From Methanobrevibacter sp. (GTDB taxonomy: Archaea > Methanobacteriota > Methanobacteria > Methanobacteriales > Methanobacteriaceae), in assembly GCA_016291275.1 (NCBI GenBank), contig JAEEWY010000030.1:1-12018 (forward strand): DNA of 12,018 nt. The letters are read 5' to 3'. A program made the position numbers and the translations under genes. Every line of letters starts with the position of its first letter. Positions within the stretch are counted from its first letter, which is position 1. The notes beneath the pieces are model-generated. The model saw nothing but the letters and a program-made list of their open reading frames with translations, was not told where the DNA came from and ran no database searches. Positions 1 through 5,835 of this stretch are shown piece by piece.

Positions 1-65
1 TCATAAATGAGCTCAGCCACTTTATAAACAACATGAATTTCCGGATCGAAGTCTCTAAAAATCAA
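1..65 (-). CDS. N-terminal fragment of an unidentified minus-strand gene, cut by the window edge
   Basis: Reading leftward, a frame stays open to the edge and begins FRDFDPEIHVVYKVAEL after two residues (Met-Ile). The chosen start is TTG at 65-63, because GGTG lies six bases before it (75-72), the same core used by the other genes here. A GTG at 74-72 and a TTG at 77-75 also lie in frame, below a stop codon. The peptide looks protein-like, with mixed charged and hydrophobic residues, but I do not recognise the family. It lies about 120 bp downstream of larB on the same strand and could belong to the same transcription unit, although a T-rich tract lies between them. The plus strand is also open here, so the call is tentative. 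Confidence 0.35.
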   Translation of the reverse strand, partial: MIFRDFDPEIHVVYKVAELIY

Positions 66-183
66 TATAAACACCAATATAAAAAATTAATTTAATTAAA
101 ATATTAAAATAATACAATTGAAAATAATCAAAATTGATAAAAAATAATATAAAATAATATAAAGTAATATAAAATAAAAATAC
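66..183 (-). terminator. T-rich terminator region of larB with a 10-bp tandem repeat
   Basis: Read on the minus strand, the DNA just after the larB stop is a run of short T tracts separated by TATA steps, the usual form of an archaeal oligo-T terminator. On the plus strand it contains three near-identical copies of AAAATAATAT at 141-150, 151-160 and 161-170 (the third has one G), plus a partial fourth. No G+C-rich stem is present. No other feature is seen in this gap. Confidence 0.45.
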
Positions 184-1014
184 CTATTCTTTAGACATTC
201 TTACCTTTTTAGCAATATTTTTTGCAATTGTCAAAGCGCAAACTCCTGCACCGAATCCATTGTCAATATTGACAACAGCCAAACCGGGAGCGCAAGACTG
301 CAACATTGAATACAATGCCGCTTTTCCATCTGCACCGATACCATACCCTACAGATGTTGGAACCGCAATTACAGGAACATCCACCAATCCTGCAACTACA
401 GAAGGCAATGCCCCTTCCATACCTGCACAGACAATGAACGCACAGACATCCTCTTCAACCATGTGGGCAATCTGTGGGAATAGCCTATGGATTCCTGCAA
501 CACCAATATCATAGGAACTGATGACTTCACATCCTCCCTGTTCGACAATGACTTTCGCTTCTTCAGCAATTGGAATATCAGAGGTTCCAGCAGTCAAAAG
601 CCCTACCTTGCCGTATTCAGGATTGAAGTCAACTAAAGAATCCTTATAGATTATAAGAATTTTAGCTCTCTTATTATAATCAAACTTAATTCCCTTTTCA
701 AAAAGATAATCCAAATCCTTTTCCAATGATTCATACCTTTCTTTGGATAATCTTGTAATAATGATATTGTTTTTTAAATCAATTGAATCATTGCCAGATC
801 CTTGCTTTTCAAAAAATCTTTTGATGATGGTTAGCAAATCATCATAATCCTTGCTATCTGCTAAAATAGCTTCAGGAAATCCAGTCCTATCCTTACGGGA
901 AGTGTCAATTTGAGCCACATCATCTAATTGGCGAATGCTTTCAGCCTTTAAAAGAGTCTCACATTCTTCAATTGAAATTTTGCCTTCAGCAAGACTTTTA
1001 AGAATTTCTTTCAT
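184..1014 (-). CDS. larB: Nickel-pincer cofactor biosynthesis protein LarB (pyridinium-3,5-biscarboxylate mononucleotide synthase)
   Basis: LarB carboxylates the pyridinium ring of nicotinic acid adenine dinucleotide and releases AMP, giving the mononucleotide that LarE and LarC convert into the nickel-pincer nucleotide. The C-terminal half is a PurE-like (AIR carboxylase) domain. Visible family motifs, numbered from the chosen start, are TAGTSD at 141-146, GMEGALPSVVAGL at 198-210, PTSVGYG at 219-225 and NIDNGFGAG at 249-257. The Cys in SCAPG (241) sits where I recall the substrate-binding Cys of Lactobacillus LarB. The start is the ATG at 1014-1012 (276 aa): it follows GTGAT, and family members begin close to MKEIL. 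An in-frame ATG at 1047 would add 11 unconserved residues and has no ribosome binding site. The gene diverges from hypF, another nickel-enzyme maturation gene. No larA, larC or larE is in view. Confidence 0.9.
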   Translation of the reverse strand: MKEILKSLAEGKISIEECETLLKAESIRQLDDVAQIDTSRKDRTGFPEAILADSKDYDDLLTIIKRFFEKQGSGNDSIDLKNNIIITRLSKERYESLEKDLDYLFEKGIKFDYNKRAKILIIYKDSLVDFNPEYGKVGLLTAGTSDIPIAEEAKVIVEQGGCEVISSYDIGVAGIHRLFPQIAHMVEEDVCAFIVCAGMEGALPSVVAGLVDVPVIAVPTSVGYGIGADGKAALYSMLQSCAPGLAVVNIDNGFGAGVCALTIAKNIAKKVRMSKE

Positions 1015-1047
1015 TTTATCACAAACATTATAAAATAAATTTATCAT

Positions 1048-1206
1048 TAAAATCGAAAATATTATATTAAAAAGATTTATAATTACTATAATATATAATT
1101 ATTATATTGATTATTTATTATGATATTTTTTATTATGGTATTTTTTATTAATGATATTTTTTATGATTATTAATTTTTATTTATGATTTTATTTTAGATG
1201 GTGACC
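1048..1206. promoter_or_regulatory. Divergent larB/hypF promoter region
   Basis: The gap between the two divergent genes is nearly pure A+T. The segment around 1087-1103 contains TATA-box sequence readable in both directions (ATATATAATTATTATA), well placed for larB transcription starting near 1065. The hypF side is occupied by the 15-bp tandem repeat described separately. No clear operator palindrome is seen. Confidence 0.4.
1117..1162. repeat. Three tandem copies of a 15-bp T-tract repeat before hypF
   Basis: The copies are ATTATGATATTTTTT at 1117-1131, ATTATGGTATTTTTT at 1132-1146 and ATTAATGATATTTTTT at 1147-1162. They differ by one substitution and one inserted base. A decayed fourth copy may follow. 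Each copy carries a T6 run, so the array lies 45-90 bp before the hypF start as phased T tracts. It may be replication slippage in AT-rich DNA or may influence the promoter. Confidence 0.8.
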
Positions 1207-3606
1207 ATGAAAACAGAAAAGGTATTGGTAGAAGGGATTGTGCAAGGAGTGGGATTCAGACCCTTCGTATATAGGATAGCTACTGAATTGGAACTCTCAG
1301 GTTATGTCCGAAACTTGGGAAATGTTGTAGAGATAATCATCCAAGGTTCAGATGATAAAATAGCTGATTTCATATACAAACTCCAGAATGAGCTTCCACC
1401 AATAGCTAAAATAAACAATTTGGAAACTGAAGAGCTTTCAGATGATGAAAAATATGCTGATTTTACAATCAAGGAAAGTTCAGACAGTTTCTCTGGAACA
1501 TCTGTCATTCCACCAGATTTGGCAATCTGCGATAAGTGTTTGGAAGAGATAAACGATCCAAATAACAGAAGATACAATTATCCTTTCAATGCATGTACTG
1601 ATTGCGGACCTCGTTTTACTGTAATTGAAAACGTTCCATATGACAGGGATAAGACCACTATGGATGACTTCCCATTATGCGATGAATGTGAAGTGGAATA
1701 CAAAAACCCATTGGACAGACGTTACCATGCAGAAGCAAGCTGTTGTGAAGTTTGTGGACCATCTTTGGAATTGTATAAGAATGATGATCAAACTCCAGTT
1801 AAGGTTGATTGCGAAGACCCATTGGAAGAAACCGCAAAACTCCTCGATGAAGGAAAGATATTTGCAATCAAGGGGATTGGAGGAACACACTTAGTGGCAA
1901 ATGTAATGCTTGAGGATACTGTAAGCCTTTTAAGGGAAAGGTTAGGAAGAGAAAATCAGGCATTTGCAGTTATGAGCCCAAACATTGAAACAGTTAAAGG
2001 ATATGCAATTGTATCAGATGCCGAAGAGGAAACATTATTGTCAAAAGAAAGACCTATTGTAATCCTAAAGAAGAGTGAAAGCTATGACTTTGCACAATCA
2101 GTTTCACCAGGATTGCATAACATTGGTGTGATGTTGCCATATGCCCCATTGCATCATCTTTTATTCAATCATACAGAAACTCCAGCCTACATCATGACTT
2201 CAGCAAATGTTCCTGGAGAGCCAATGATGATTACAAATGAGGAAATACTCAAAAATCTCGACACAATAGCTGACTATTACCTCATTCATAACAGAAGAAT
2301 ATTGAACAGATGCGATGATTCTGTAGCAAGATTCAGAAACAATGAGTTAGCATTCATTAGACGTTCAAGAGGATACACTCCAGAACCTTACGACTTGAAG
2401 GGAAAATACACAAATCTCAATCCTGAATTTGACAATCTCAATATTCTTGCACTTGGACCAGAGCTTGATGTTACATTCACAATCCTTAAGAACTCAAAGG
2501 CATATGTATCACAGCATATCGGAAATACAAACAAGTACAGAACCTATGAATTCCTGCAAGAAGCAATCAAGCATATGATGAGGATTACAAAAACAGACAG
2601 TTTCGATGCAATAGCTTGCGATTTGCATCCACAATTCTTCACCACAAAACTTGCAAGGGAATATGCAGAGGAATATGACTGCCCATTGATACAGGTTCAA
2701 CACCATCATGCTCATGGAATCTCACTATTGAATGACCATTATAATAACGATAGCACAAATGATGAAATGATCATTATAGCTGCTGATGGAGTAGGATATG
2801 GTGGAGACGGCAACTCTTGGGGAGGAGAAATACTATACACAAACATTAGGGAATATGAAAGAACAGCTTCCTTAATGCCTCAAAAGATGCCTGGTGGAGA
2901 CTTATGTACCAAATATCCTGTGAGAATGATGGCAGCCATATTGTCTAATCCTAACAGTGACTACGAAAGTGAAAAGTACACTGAAGACTATGTAAAGGAA
3001 CTCTTGAACAATAATTACATTGACTCCTTCCAACATGGAGCAATTGAAATAAAAAGCCTGTTCAGGCAATTGGAAACCAATCTCAATGTTGGAATTAATA
3101 CAAGTACCGGAAGAGTTCTTGATTCTGTTTCAACTGCACTTCACATATGTGACAAACGTAGCTACGAAGGTGAAGCTTCCATGAAATTGGAATCTTATGC
3201 ATATGATTACAAGGAAGATGACACTCTAGAGGATTTCCCAATTATCATCAAGGAATACGAAGATGAAAACGGGAAAAGAATGATTCTTGACACTACAGCA
3301 ATAATGAGATATGTTGTAGACAAGATTGAAGAGGGAGAAAACCTTAATAAGATAGCTGTTGCAGGGCAAAAGGCTGTTAGCATTGGACTTGCAAAGCTTG
3401 CTATAGAATCTGCTAGAGAAAAAGGAATCAAAACAATTGGTGCAACTGGTGGAGTGTTCTATAACGAGGCAATCACATCACATATCAAGGATGCAATAGA
3501 AAAAGAAGGATTTGAATTTATCCAACACATCAACTCATGTCCTGGAGACGGATCAGTATCCTTAGGACAAGCAATAGTTGCTGGAGTAAATTTAAAGAAT
3601 CTTTGA
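1207..3606 (+). CDS. hypF: Carbamoyltransferase HypF ([NiFe]-hydrogenase maturation)
   Basis: HypF uses carbamoyl phosphate and ATP to carbamoylate the C-terminal Cys of HypE, the first step in making the cyanide ligands of [NiFe] hydrogenases. Domains, numbered from the ATG at 1198: acylphosphatase at 5-92 (VQGVGFRPFVYR, then GYVRN); two zinc fingers C-x2-C-x18-C-x2-C starting at C111 and C161; a YrdC-like adenylation domain at about 205-390; and a Kae1-like transferase domain from 415 with HHHAH at 502-506, DGVGYGGDG at 530-538 and GGVFYN near the end. Length is normal. The ATG at 1207 follows GGTGA closely, so it is preferred (799 aa); ATG 1198 is the alternative. Some usual Lys positions are changed: RERLGRENQAFAVM and LGPELDVTF, where many homologues have RK-x-R..KPFAVM and GxELKxTF. 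The gene stands alone, divergent from larB. Confidence 0.95.
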   Translation: MKTEKVLVEGIVQGVGFRPFVYRIATELELSGYVRNLGNVVEIIIQGSDDKIADFIYKLQNELPPIAKINNLETEELSDDEKYADFTIKESSDSFSGTSVIPPDLAICDKCLEEINDPNNRRYNYPFNACTDCGPRFTVIENVPYDRDKTTMDDFPLCDECEVEYKNPLDRRYHAEASCCEVCGPSLELYKNDDQTPVKVDCEDPLEETAKLLDEGKIFAIKGIGGTHLVANVMLEDTVSLLRERLGRENQAFAVMSPNIETVKGYAIVSDAEEETLLSKERPIVILKKSESYDFAQSVSPGLHNIGVMLPYAPLHHLLFNHTETPAYIMTSANVPGEPMMITNEEILKNLDTIADYYLIHNRRILNRCDDSVARFRNNELAFIRRSRGYTPEPYDLKGKYTNLNPEFDNLNILALGPELDVTFTILKNSKAYVSQHIGNTNKYRTYEFLQEAIKHMMRITKTDSFDAIACDLHPQFFTTKLAREYAEEYDCPLIQVQHHHAHGISLLNDHYNNDSTNDEMIIIAADGVGYGGDGNSWGGEILYTNIREYERTASLMPQKMPGGDLCTKYPVRMMAAILSNPNSDYESEKYTEDYVKELLNNNYIDSFQHGAIEIKSLFRQLETNLNVGINTSTGRVLDSVSTALHICDKRSYEGEASMKLESYAYDYKEDDTLEDFPIIIKEYEDENGKRMILDTTAIMRYVVDKIEEGENLNKIAVAGQKAVSIGLAKLAIESAREKGIKTIGATGGVFYNEAITSHIKDAIEKEGFEFIQHINSCPGDGSVSLGQAIVAGVNLKNL

Positions 3607-3649
3607 AAATAAGCTGATTGAAAATAAGATAAAATAAAATATAAAATAT

Positions 3650-3770
3650 ATATTATTTATAATTCTATTTTATTATTATTTTATTATTATTTTATTTTTT
3701 AATTAATTCTATTTTTTATAAAAAGAGTAAAAAAGAGTGAAATGAGAAAGATAATAAAAATATAATAAAC
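3650..3770. terminator. Convergent terminators between hypF and the regulator gene
   Basis: For hypF, plus-strand T tracts follow the stop, including TTTTATTATTA twice in tandem (3668-3678, 3679-3689) and then TTTTATTTTTT (3690-3700). For the leftward regulator gene, the A-rich stretch at about 3720-3765 reads as T-rich on the minus strand. This is typical archaeal oligo-T termination for two converging genes. Nothing else is seen between 3607 and 3852. Confidence 0.55.
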
Positions 3771-3852
3771 ATTATATTATTAATATATCTTTATAAAAAT
3801 TATTATAATATGATATTATAATACTTATTTTTATCAATATTTTTCAAATAAT

Positions 3853-4359
3853 CTAATATCTATTATAAGTTCTTTCTAAAATGTATTCTGCTCTTTCCTT
3901 TAAGTTGTCATATAAACGTATTTGGGCTTTCAATTCCTCAATAGCTTCTGTATGACCTTGATCTATTCTCTTTTCAATATCCAATAATTTAGACCACTCA
4001 TCACCAGAAGGCAATTGTTTGATATCATTATGAGGATTTAATAAATCTTCAGAAAAAGATACATTGAATGAGTTTTTAGTAATTGTAATATGCACATTCA
4101 CATCATTTGGCATGTCATAATACTTACGTGGACGACCTCTAACCACTTTTTTTGTTGAAGATGTTAAAATACCGACATCTTCCATAGCCCTTAAATGCTC
4201 AATGATAGCTTTCTGACCTATTTGGAGCTCTTGAGATATTTCACTAACAAATCTTGGCTCTTCCCTTAAGAGATCCATGATATCACGTCTAGTCTTACAT
4301 CCCATAACATCAAGAATCGCTTCCATATCAACATCCTGTTGATTTTGGTTATGTTCCAT
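3853..4359 (-). CDS. ArsR-type winged-helix regulator, probable heat-shock repressor
   Basis: This 168-aa protein has an N-terminal winged helix-turn-helix at about 13-85. The first helix is MGCKTRRDIMDLL, the recognition region lies around IGQKAIIEHLRAMEDVGIL, and a basic wing KVVRGRPRKYYDM follows. The acidic C-terminal segment (120-160, ending LKERAEYILERTY) looks helical or coiled-coil and probably supports dimerisation. The start is ATG at 4359, preceded by the strong site GGAGGT (4371-4366) with six bases of spacing. It diverges from grpE-dnaK-dnaJ, and three TAAC-N5-GTTA palindromes lie between. One of them overlaps the probable TATA box of this gene. It is therefore inferred to repress both itself and the chaperone genes, like Archaeoglobus HSR1 and Pyrococcus Phr in role. 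The ligand or heat-sensing mechanism is unknown. Confidence 0.8.
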   Translation of the reverse strand: MEHNQNQQDVDMEAILDVMGCKTRRDIMDLLREEPRFVSEISQELQIGQKAIIEHLRAMEDVGILTSSTKKVVRGRPRKYYDMPNDVNVHITITKNSFNVSFSEDLLNPHNDIKQLPSGDEWSKLLDIEKRIDQGHTEAIEELKAQIRLYDNLKERAEYILERTYNRY

Positions 4360-4365
4360 AATTTG

Positions 4366-4371
4366 ACCTCC
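4366..4371 (-). promoter_or_regulatory. Strong ribosome binding site of the regulator gene
   Basis: On the minus strand GGAGGT lies six bases before the ATG at 4359. It is the longest match to the 16S rRNA 3' end among the starts in the window and supports this start. Confidence 0.7.
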
Positions 4372-4483
4372 ACCATTTTAAAAAAGTAAATAATATATTG
4401 AATTTAATTGATATTATTTAAAATTGATTTTCTTTATATTGATATTCCTATACTTGATTCAAATTAATATTTTCATATTAATC

Positions 4484-4521
4484 TCTCTATACTAAAATAT
4501 GGGCATAAGTATTATATTAAC
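4484..4521 (-). promoter_or_regulatory. Probable promoter of the heat-shock regulator gene
   Basis: On the minus strand the TATA element TTAATATAAT begins at 4520, and AGTATAGAGA begins 27 nt later, at 4493. This is exactly the layout of the divergent grpE promoter, so the decamer may mark the transcription start. It would give a leader of about 130 nt. A TATA-like TTTAAATAAT near 4424-4415 is a closer alternative. Operator 1 (4518-4530) overlaps the TATA box and the BRE position. Confidence 0.55.
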
Positions 4522-4530
4522 TTTTTGTTA
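4518..4530. promoter_or_regulatory. Operator 1, TAAC-N5-GTTA palindrome
   Basis: TAACTTTTTGTTA, the first of three matching palindromes. It overlaps the start of the minus-strand TATA box of the regulator gene and lies upstream of the grpE BRE. This placement fits autorepression of the regulator. Confidence 0.7.
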
Positions 4531-4537
4531 CTAAAAA

Positions 4538-4582
4538 CCGAAATCTTTATATAACATTTTGTTACTATAATAAGTATAGAGA
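4538..4582 (+). promoter_or_regulatory. Heat-shock promoter of the grpE unit
   Basis: A textbook archaeal promoter: BRE-like CCGAAATC (4538-4545) directly before the TATA box TTTATATA (4546-4553). AGTATAGAGA at 4573-4582 begins 27 nt after the first TATA base and probably includes the transcription start. Operator 2 begins inside the TATA box end and operator 3 lies just after the start region. It is about 420 nt from the grpE ATG. Confidence 0.7.
4552..4564. promoter_or_regulatory. Operator 2, TAAC-N5-GTTA palindrome
   Basis: TAACATTTTGTTA with perfect five-base arms TAACA/TGTTA. It overlaps the last bases of the grpE TATA box, where a bound repressor would block TBP/TFB or RNA polymerase. 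It is 34 bp from operator 1. Confidence 0.75.
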
Positions 4583-4586
4583 AAGA

Positions 4587-4599
4587 TAACATTTTGTTA
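4587..4599. promoter_or_regulatory. Operator 3, TAAC-N5-GTTA palindrome
   Basis: TAACATTTTGTTA, identical to operator 2 and also identical in the following CT and preceding A. It lies 35 bp from operator 2, just downstream of the predicted transcription start, a typical position for blocking polymerase recruitment. Confidence 0.75.
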
Positions 4600-4637
4600 C
4601 TTTAATATAAATTGACAAAATAAAATCTAAATCCAAT

Positions 4638-4700
4638 GGTTATTTATTAAAAGCAGGACTTAAACAAATCAAAAAATCAAAGTTCTCTTGATAAATAGCC
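4638..4700 (+). ncRNA. Hairpin H1 of the grpE leader or of a hidden small RNA
   Basis: GGTTATTTATT (4638-4648) pairs with GATAAATAGCC (4690-4700), AAG (4651-4653) with CTT (4687-4689), and AGGACTT (4655-4661) with AAGTTCT (4680-4686). That makes 21 pairs, two small bulges and an 18-nt A-rich loop. Three pairs are G-U in plus-strand RNA (4640/4698, 4648/4690, 4657/4684) and would be A-C mismatches in a minus-strand transcript. This argues that the plus-strand RNA is what folds. No matching known RNA family comes to mind. Confidence 0.5.
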
Positions 4701-4712
4701 TAAACTCAAAAA

Positions 4713-4752
4713 GTTATTATAAGAAACCTATAAAATTCTAATAAATAATAAC
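4713..4752 (+). repeat. Inverted repeat H2 in the grpE leader
   Basis: GTTATTAT (4713-4720) and ATAATAAC (4745-4752) form a perfect 8-bp inverted repeat with a 24-nt loop. In DNA of this composition it could be chance, but it is in line with the stronger hairpins on both sides. Confidence 0.4.
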
Positions 4753-4818
4753 AAACTGGATAAACACAAATCAAAGAACATTTCAAAATCCTCTTAAAAA
4801 AATCACACTATAAACAAA

Positions 4819-4858
4819 GATTTTCTTAGATTTAATACACACCTTAAATCTAAAAATC
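4819..4858 (+). ncRNA. Hairpin H3 of the grpE leader, loop complementary to the grpE ribosome binding site
   Basis: TTAGATTTAA (4826-4835) and TTAAATCTAA (4844-4853) are perfect 10-bp arms around the loop TACACACC; GATTTT/AAATC outside can extend the stem with bulges. CACCTT at 4840-4845 (four loop bases and two stem bases) is complementary to AAGGTG at 4986-4991, the grpE ribosome binding site. A long-range contact that hides the binding site is possible but unproven. Confidence 0.45.
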
Positions 4859-4866
4859 AAAAACAC

Positions 4867-4893
4867 TTTTCTATTAACCCATATAATAGAAAA
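4867..4893 (+). ncRNA. Hairpin H4 of the grpE leader
   Basis: TTTTCTATTA (4867-4876) and TAATAGAAAA (4884-4893) are perfect 10-bp arms around the 7-nt loop ACCCATA. It follows H3 by 13 nt. A smaller G+C-containing stem, GGAGC/GCTCT around TTATC (4934-4948), follows and runs into a pyrimidine-rich stretch. Confidence 0.45.
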
Positions 4894-4949
4894 TCCCAAA
4901 TCTAAATTCTTTGATTAAAGTCAAAATATTAAAGGAGCTTATCGCTCTC

Positions 4950-4970
4950 TTTCTCTTATTATAATACTTT
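4950..4970 (+). promoter_or_regulatory. Possible proximal grpE promoter
   Basis: A TATA-like TTATTATAATA at about 4956-4966 would place transcription start close to 4985, leaving a leader of roughly ten nucleotides. If it is used, the upstream promoter at 4538-4582 would make a separate RNA covering hairpins H1-H4. It is weaker than the upstream TATA box and lacks a clear BRE. Confidence 0.3.
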
Positions 4971-4996
4971 ATGATAAATTCATTAAAGGTGAATAA

Positions 4997-5629
4997 ATGG
5001 CTAAGAAAAATAAAACTAAATCTGAAGAAGAAATTGATGAGGAAGATCAATCCAAACTTCAGGAAAAAGAAGAAAGCCCTTCTGAATCTAAAGAAGAGTC
5101 TTCACAAGAAGATGGCAAAGAAGAACCATCAAATGAAGATGAAGGTGAAGACAGCGAATTAGATAAATTAAACAAAGACCTTGAGAGGAAAGATGAAGAA
5201 ATCATAGAGCTTAAATCCCATATTCAAAGACTTCAAGCAGACTTTGATAACTTTAGAAAACAAGGAGAAAAACAAAAGCAAGACCTAATAAGATATGCAA
5301 ATGAAGGTCTTATTGTAAAATTCCTTGATATCTATGAGGATATGGAAAGGGCTCTTGAAAACTCAAGCAATGAAGAGGAACTTAGAGAAGGTTTGGAATT
5401 AATTTATTCTAAAATGAAAAATACTTTAGAAAAGGAAGGTGTTGAAGAGATTCCTGCAGTAGGAGAAAAGTTCGACCCATTCAAGCATGAAGCTTTGCTT
5501 ACTGTAGACAGTCCAGATCATGAAAACAACGAAATCGTTGATGAACTTATGAAAGGATACACCTTAAAGGATAAGGTAATCAAATACTCTAAAGTTAGAG
5601 TTTGCAAAAAAGCTAAAAAAGAAGAATAA
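4997..5629 (+). CDS. grpE: Nucleotide exchange factor GrpE
   Basis: GrpE releases ADP from DnaK so that ATP can rebind and substrate leaves. The 210-aa protein starts with a highly acidic, low-complexity stretch of about 55 residues. A long coiled-coil helix follows (about 55-105, with RLQADFDNFRKQ at 78-89), then the four-helix segment LDIYEDMERAL (110-120), then the C-terminal beta-wing that inserts into DnaK (VGEKFDPFKHEALLTV at 155-170, ending KDKVIKYSKVRV at 191-202). The start is ATG 4997 with GGTGA at 4988-4992 and four bases of spacing. It is first in the order grpE, dnaK, dnaJ, divergent from the probable repressor gene. dnaK begins 206 nt downstream; no strong terminator is seen between them, so read-through is likely. 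Confidence 0.95.
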   Translation: MAKKNKTKSEEEIDEEDQSKLQEKEESPSESKEESSQEDGKEEPSNEDEGEDSELDKLNKDLERKDEEIIELKSHIQRLQADFDNFRKQGEKQKQDLIRYANEGLIVKFLDIYEDMERALENSSNEEELREGLELIYSKMKNTLEKEGVEEIPAVGEKFDPFKHEALLTVDSPDHENNEIVDELMKGYTLKDKVIKYSKVRVCKKAKKEE

Positions 5630-5723
5630 TAACAATAATAAAAAATAATTAAAAAAATTAAAATTCATATTTATAAATTATTTTAAAATTAAATAAAAAT
5701 TAAAATTAAAATAATTTCTTTAA

Positions 5724-5771
5724 TCAAATATTTTAAAACTAAAAAATATCTTAAATGATTGAAATATTTGA
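5724..5771 (+). repeat. Inverted repeat between grpE and dnaK
   Basis: TCAAATATTT (5724-5733) and AAATATTTGA (5762-5771) are perfect 10-bp arms separated by 28 nt. The surrounding gap (5630-5835) is almost pure A+T. The repeat could be an RNA stem in a grpE-dnaK transcript that modulates processing, or chance in low-complexity DNA. No convincing TATA box or terminator is separable here. Confidence 0.4.
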
Positions 5772-5835
5772 AAATTAAAAAATTAAAAAAATCAAAATAA
5801 CTTTTATTAAAAAACAAAATGTAAAGGTGAAAACT

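Noticed and set aside
260..514. Plus-strand reading frame opposite larB
   Set aside because: It lies entirely within the conserved PurE-like coding region of larB, lacks a ribosome binding site and resembles no known protein.
3668..3700. CRISPR-like or other functional array from TTTTATTATTA copies
   Set aside because: The units are 11 bp, contiguous and have no spacers. They are an A/T simple repeat in a terminator region.
4500..4620. Bacterial CIRCE element (HrcA site) at the chaperone promoter
   Set aside because: No TTAGCACTC-N9-GAGTGCTAA-like sequence is present, and the divergent regulator is an ArsR-type protein, not HrcA.
4971..5162. Lys-rich reading frame overlapping the start of grpE in another frame
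   Set aside because: It is the shadow of the acidic, Glu/Lys-codon-rich grpE N-terminus. It has no ribosome binding site of its own and ends inside grpE.
5796..5810. Fourth heat-shock operator before dnaK (TAACTTTTATTA)
   Set aside because: Only the TAAC half and the T-run match; the right half GTTA is missing, so it does not meet the palindrome seen in the three grpE operators.
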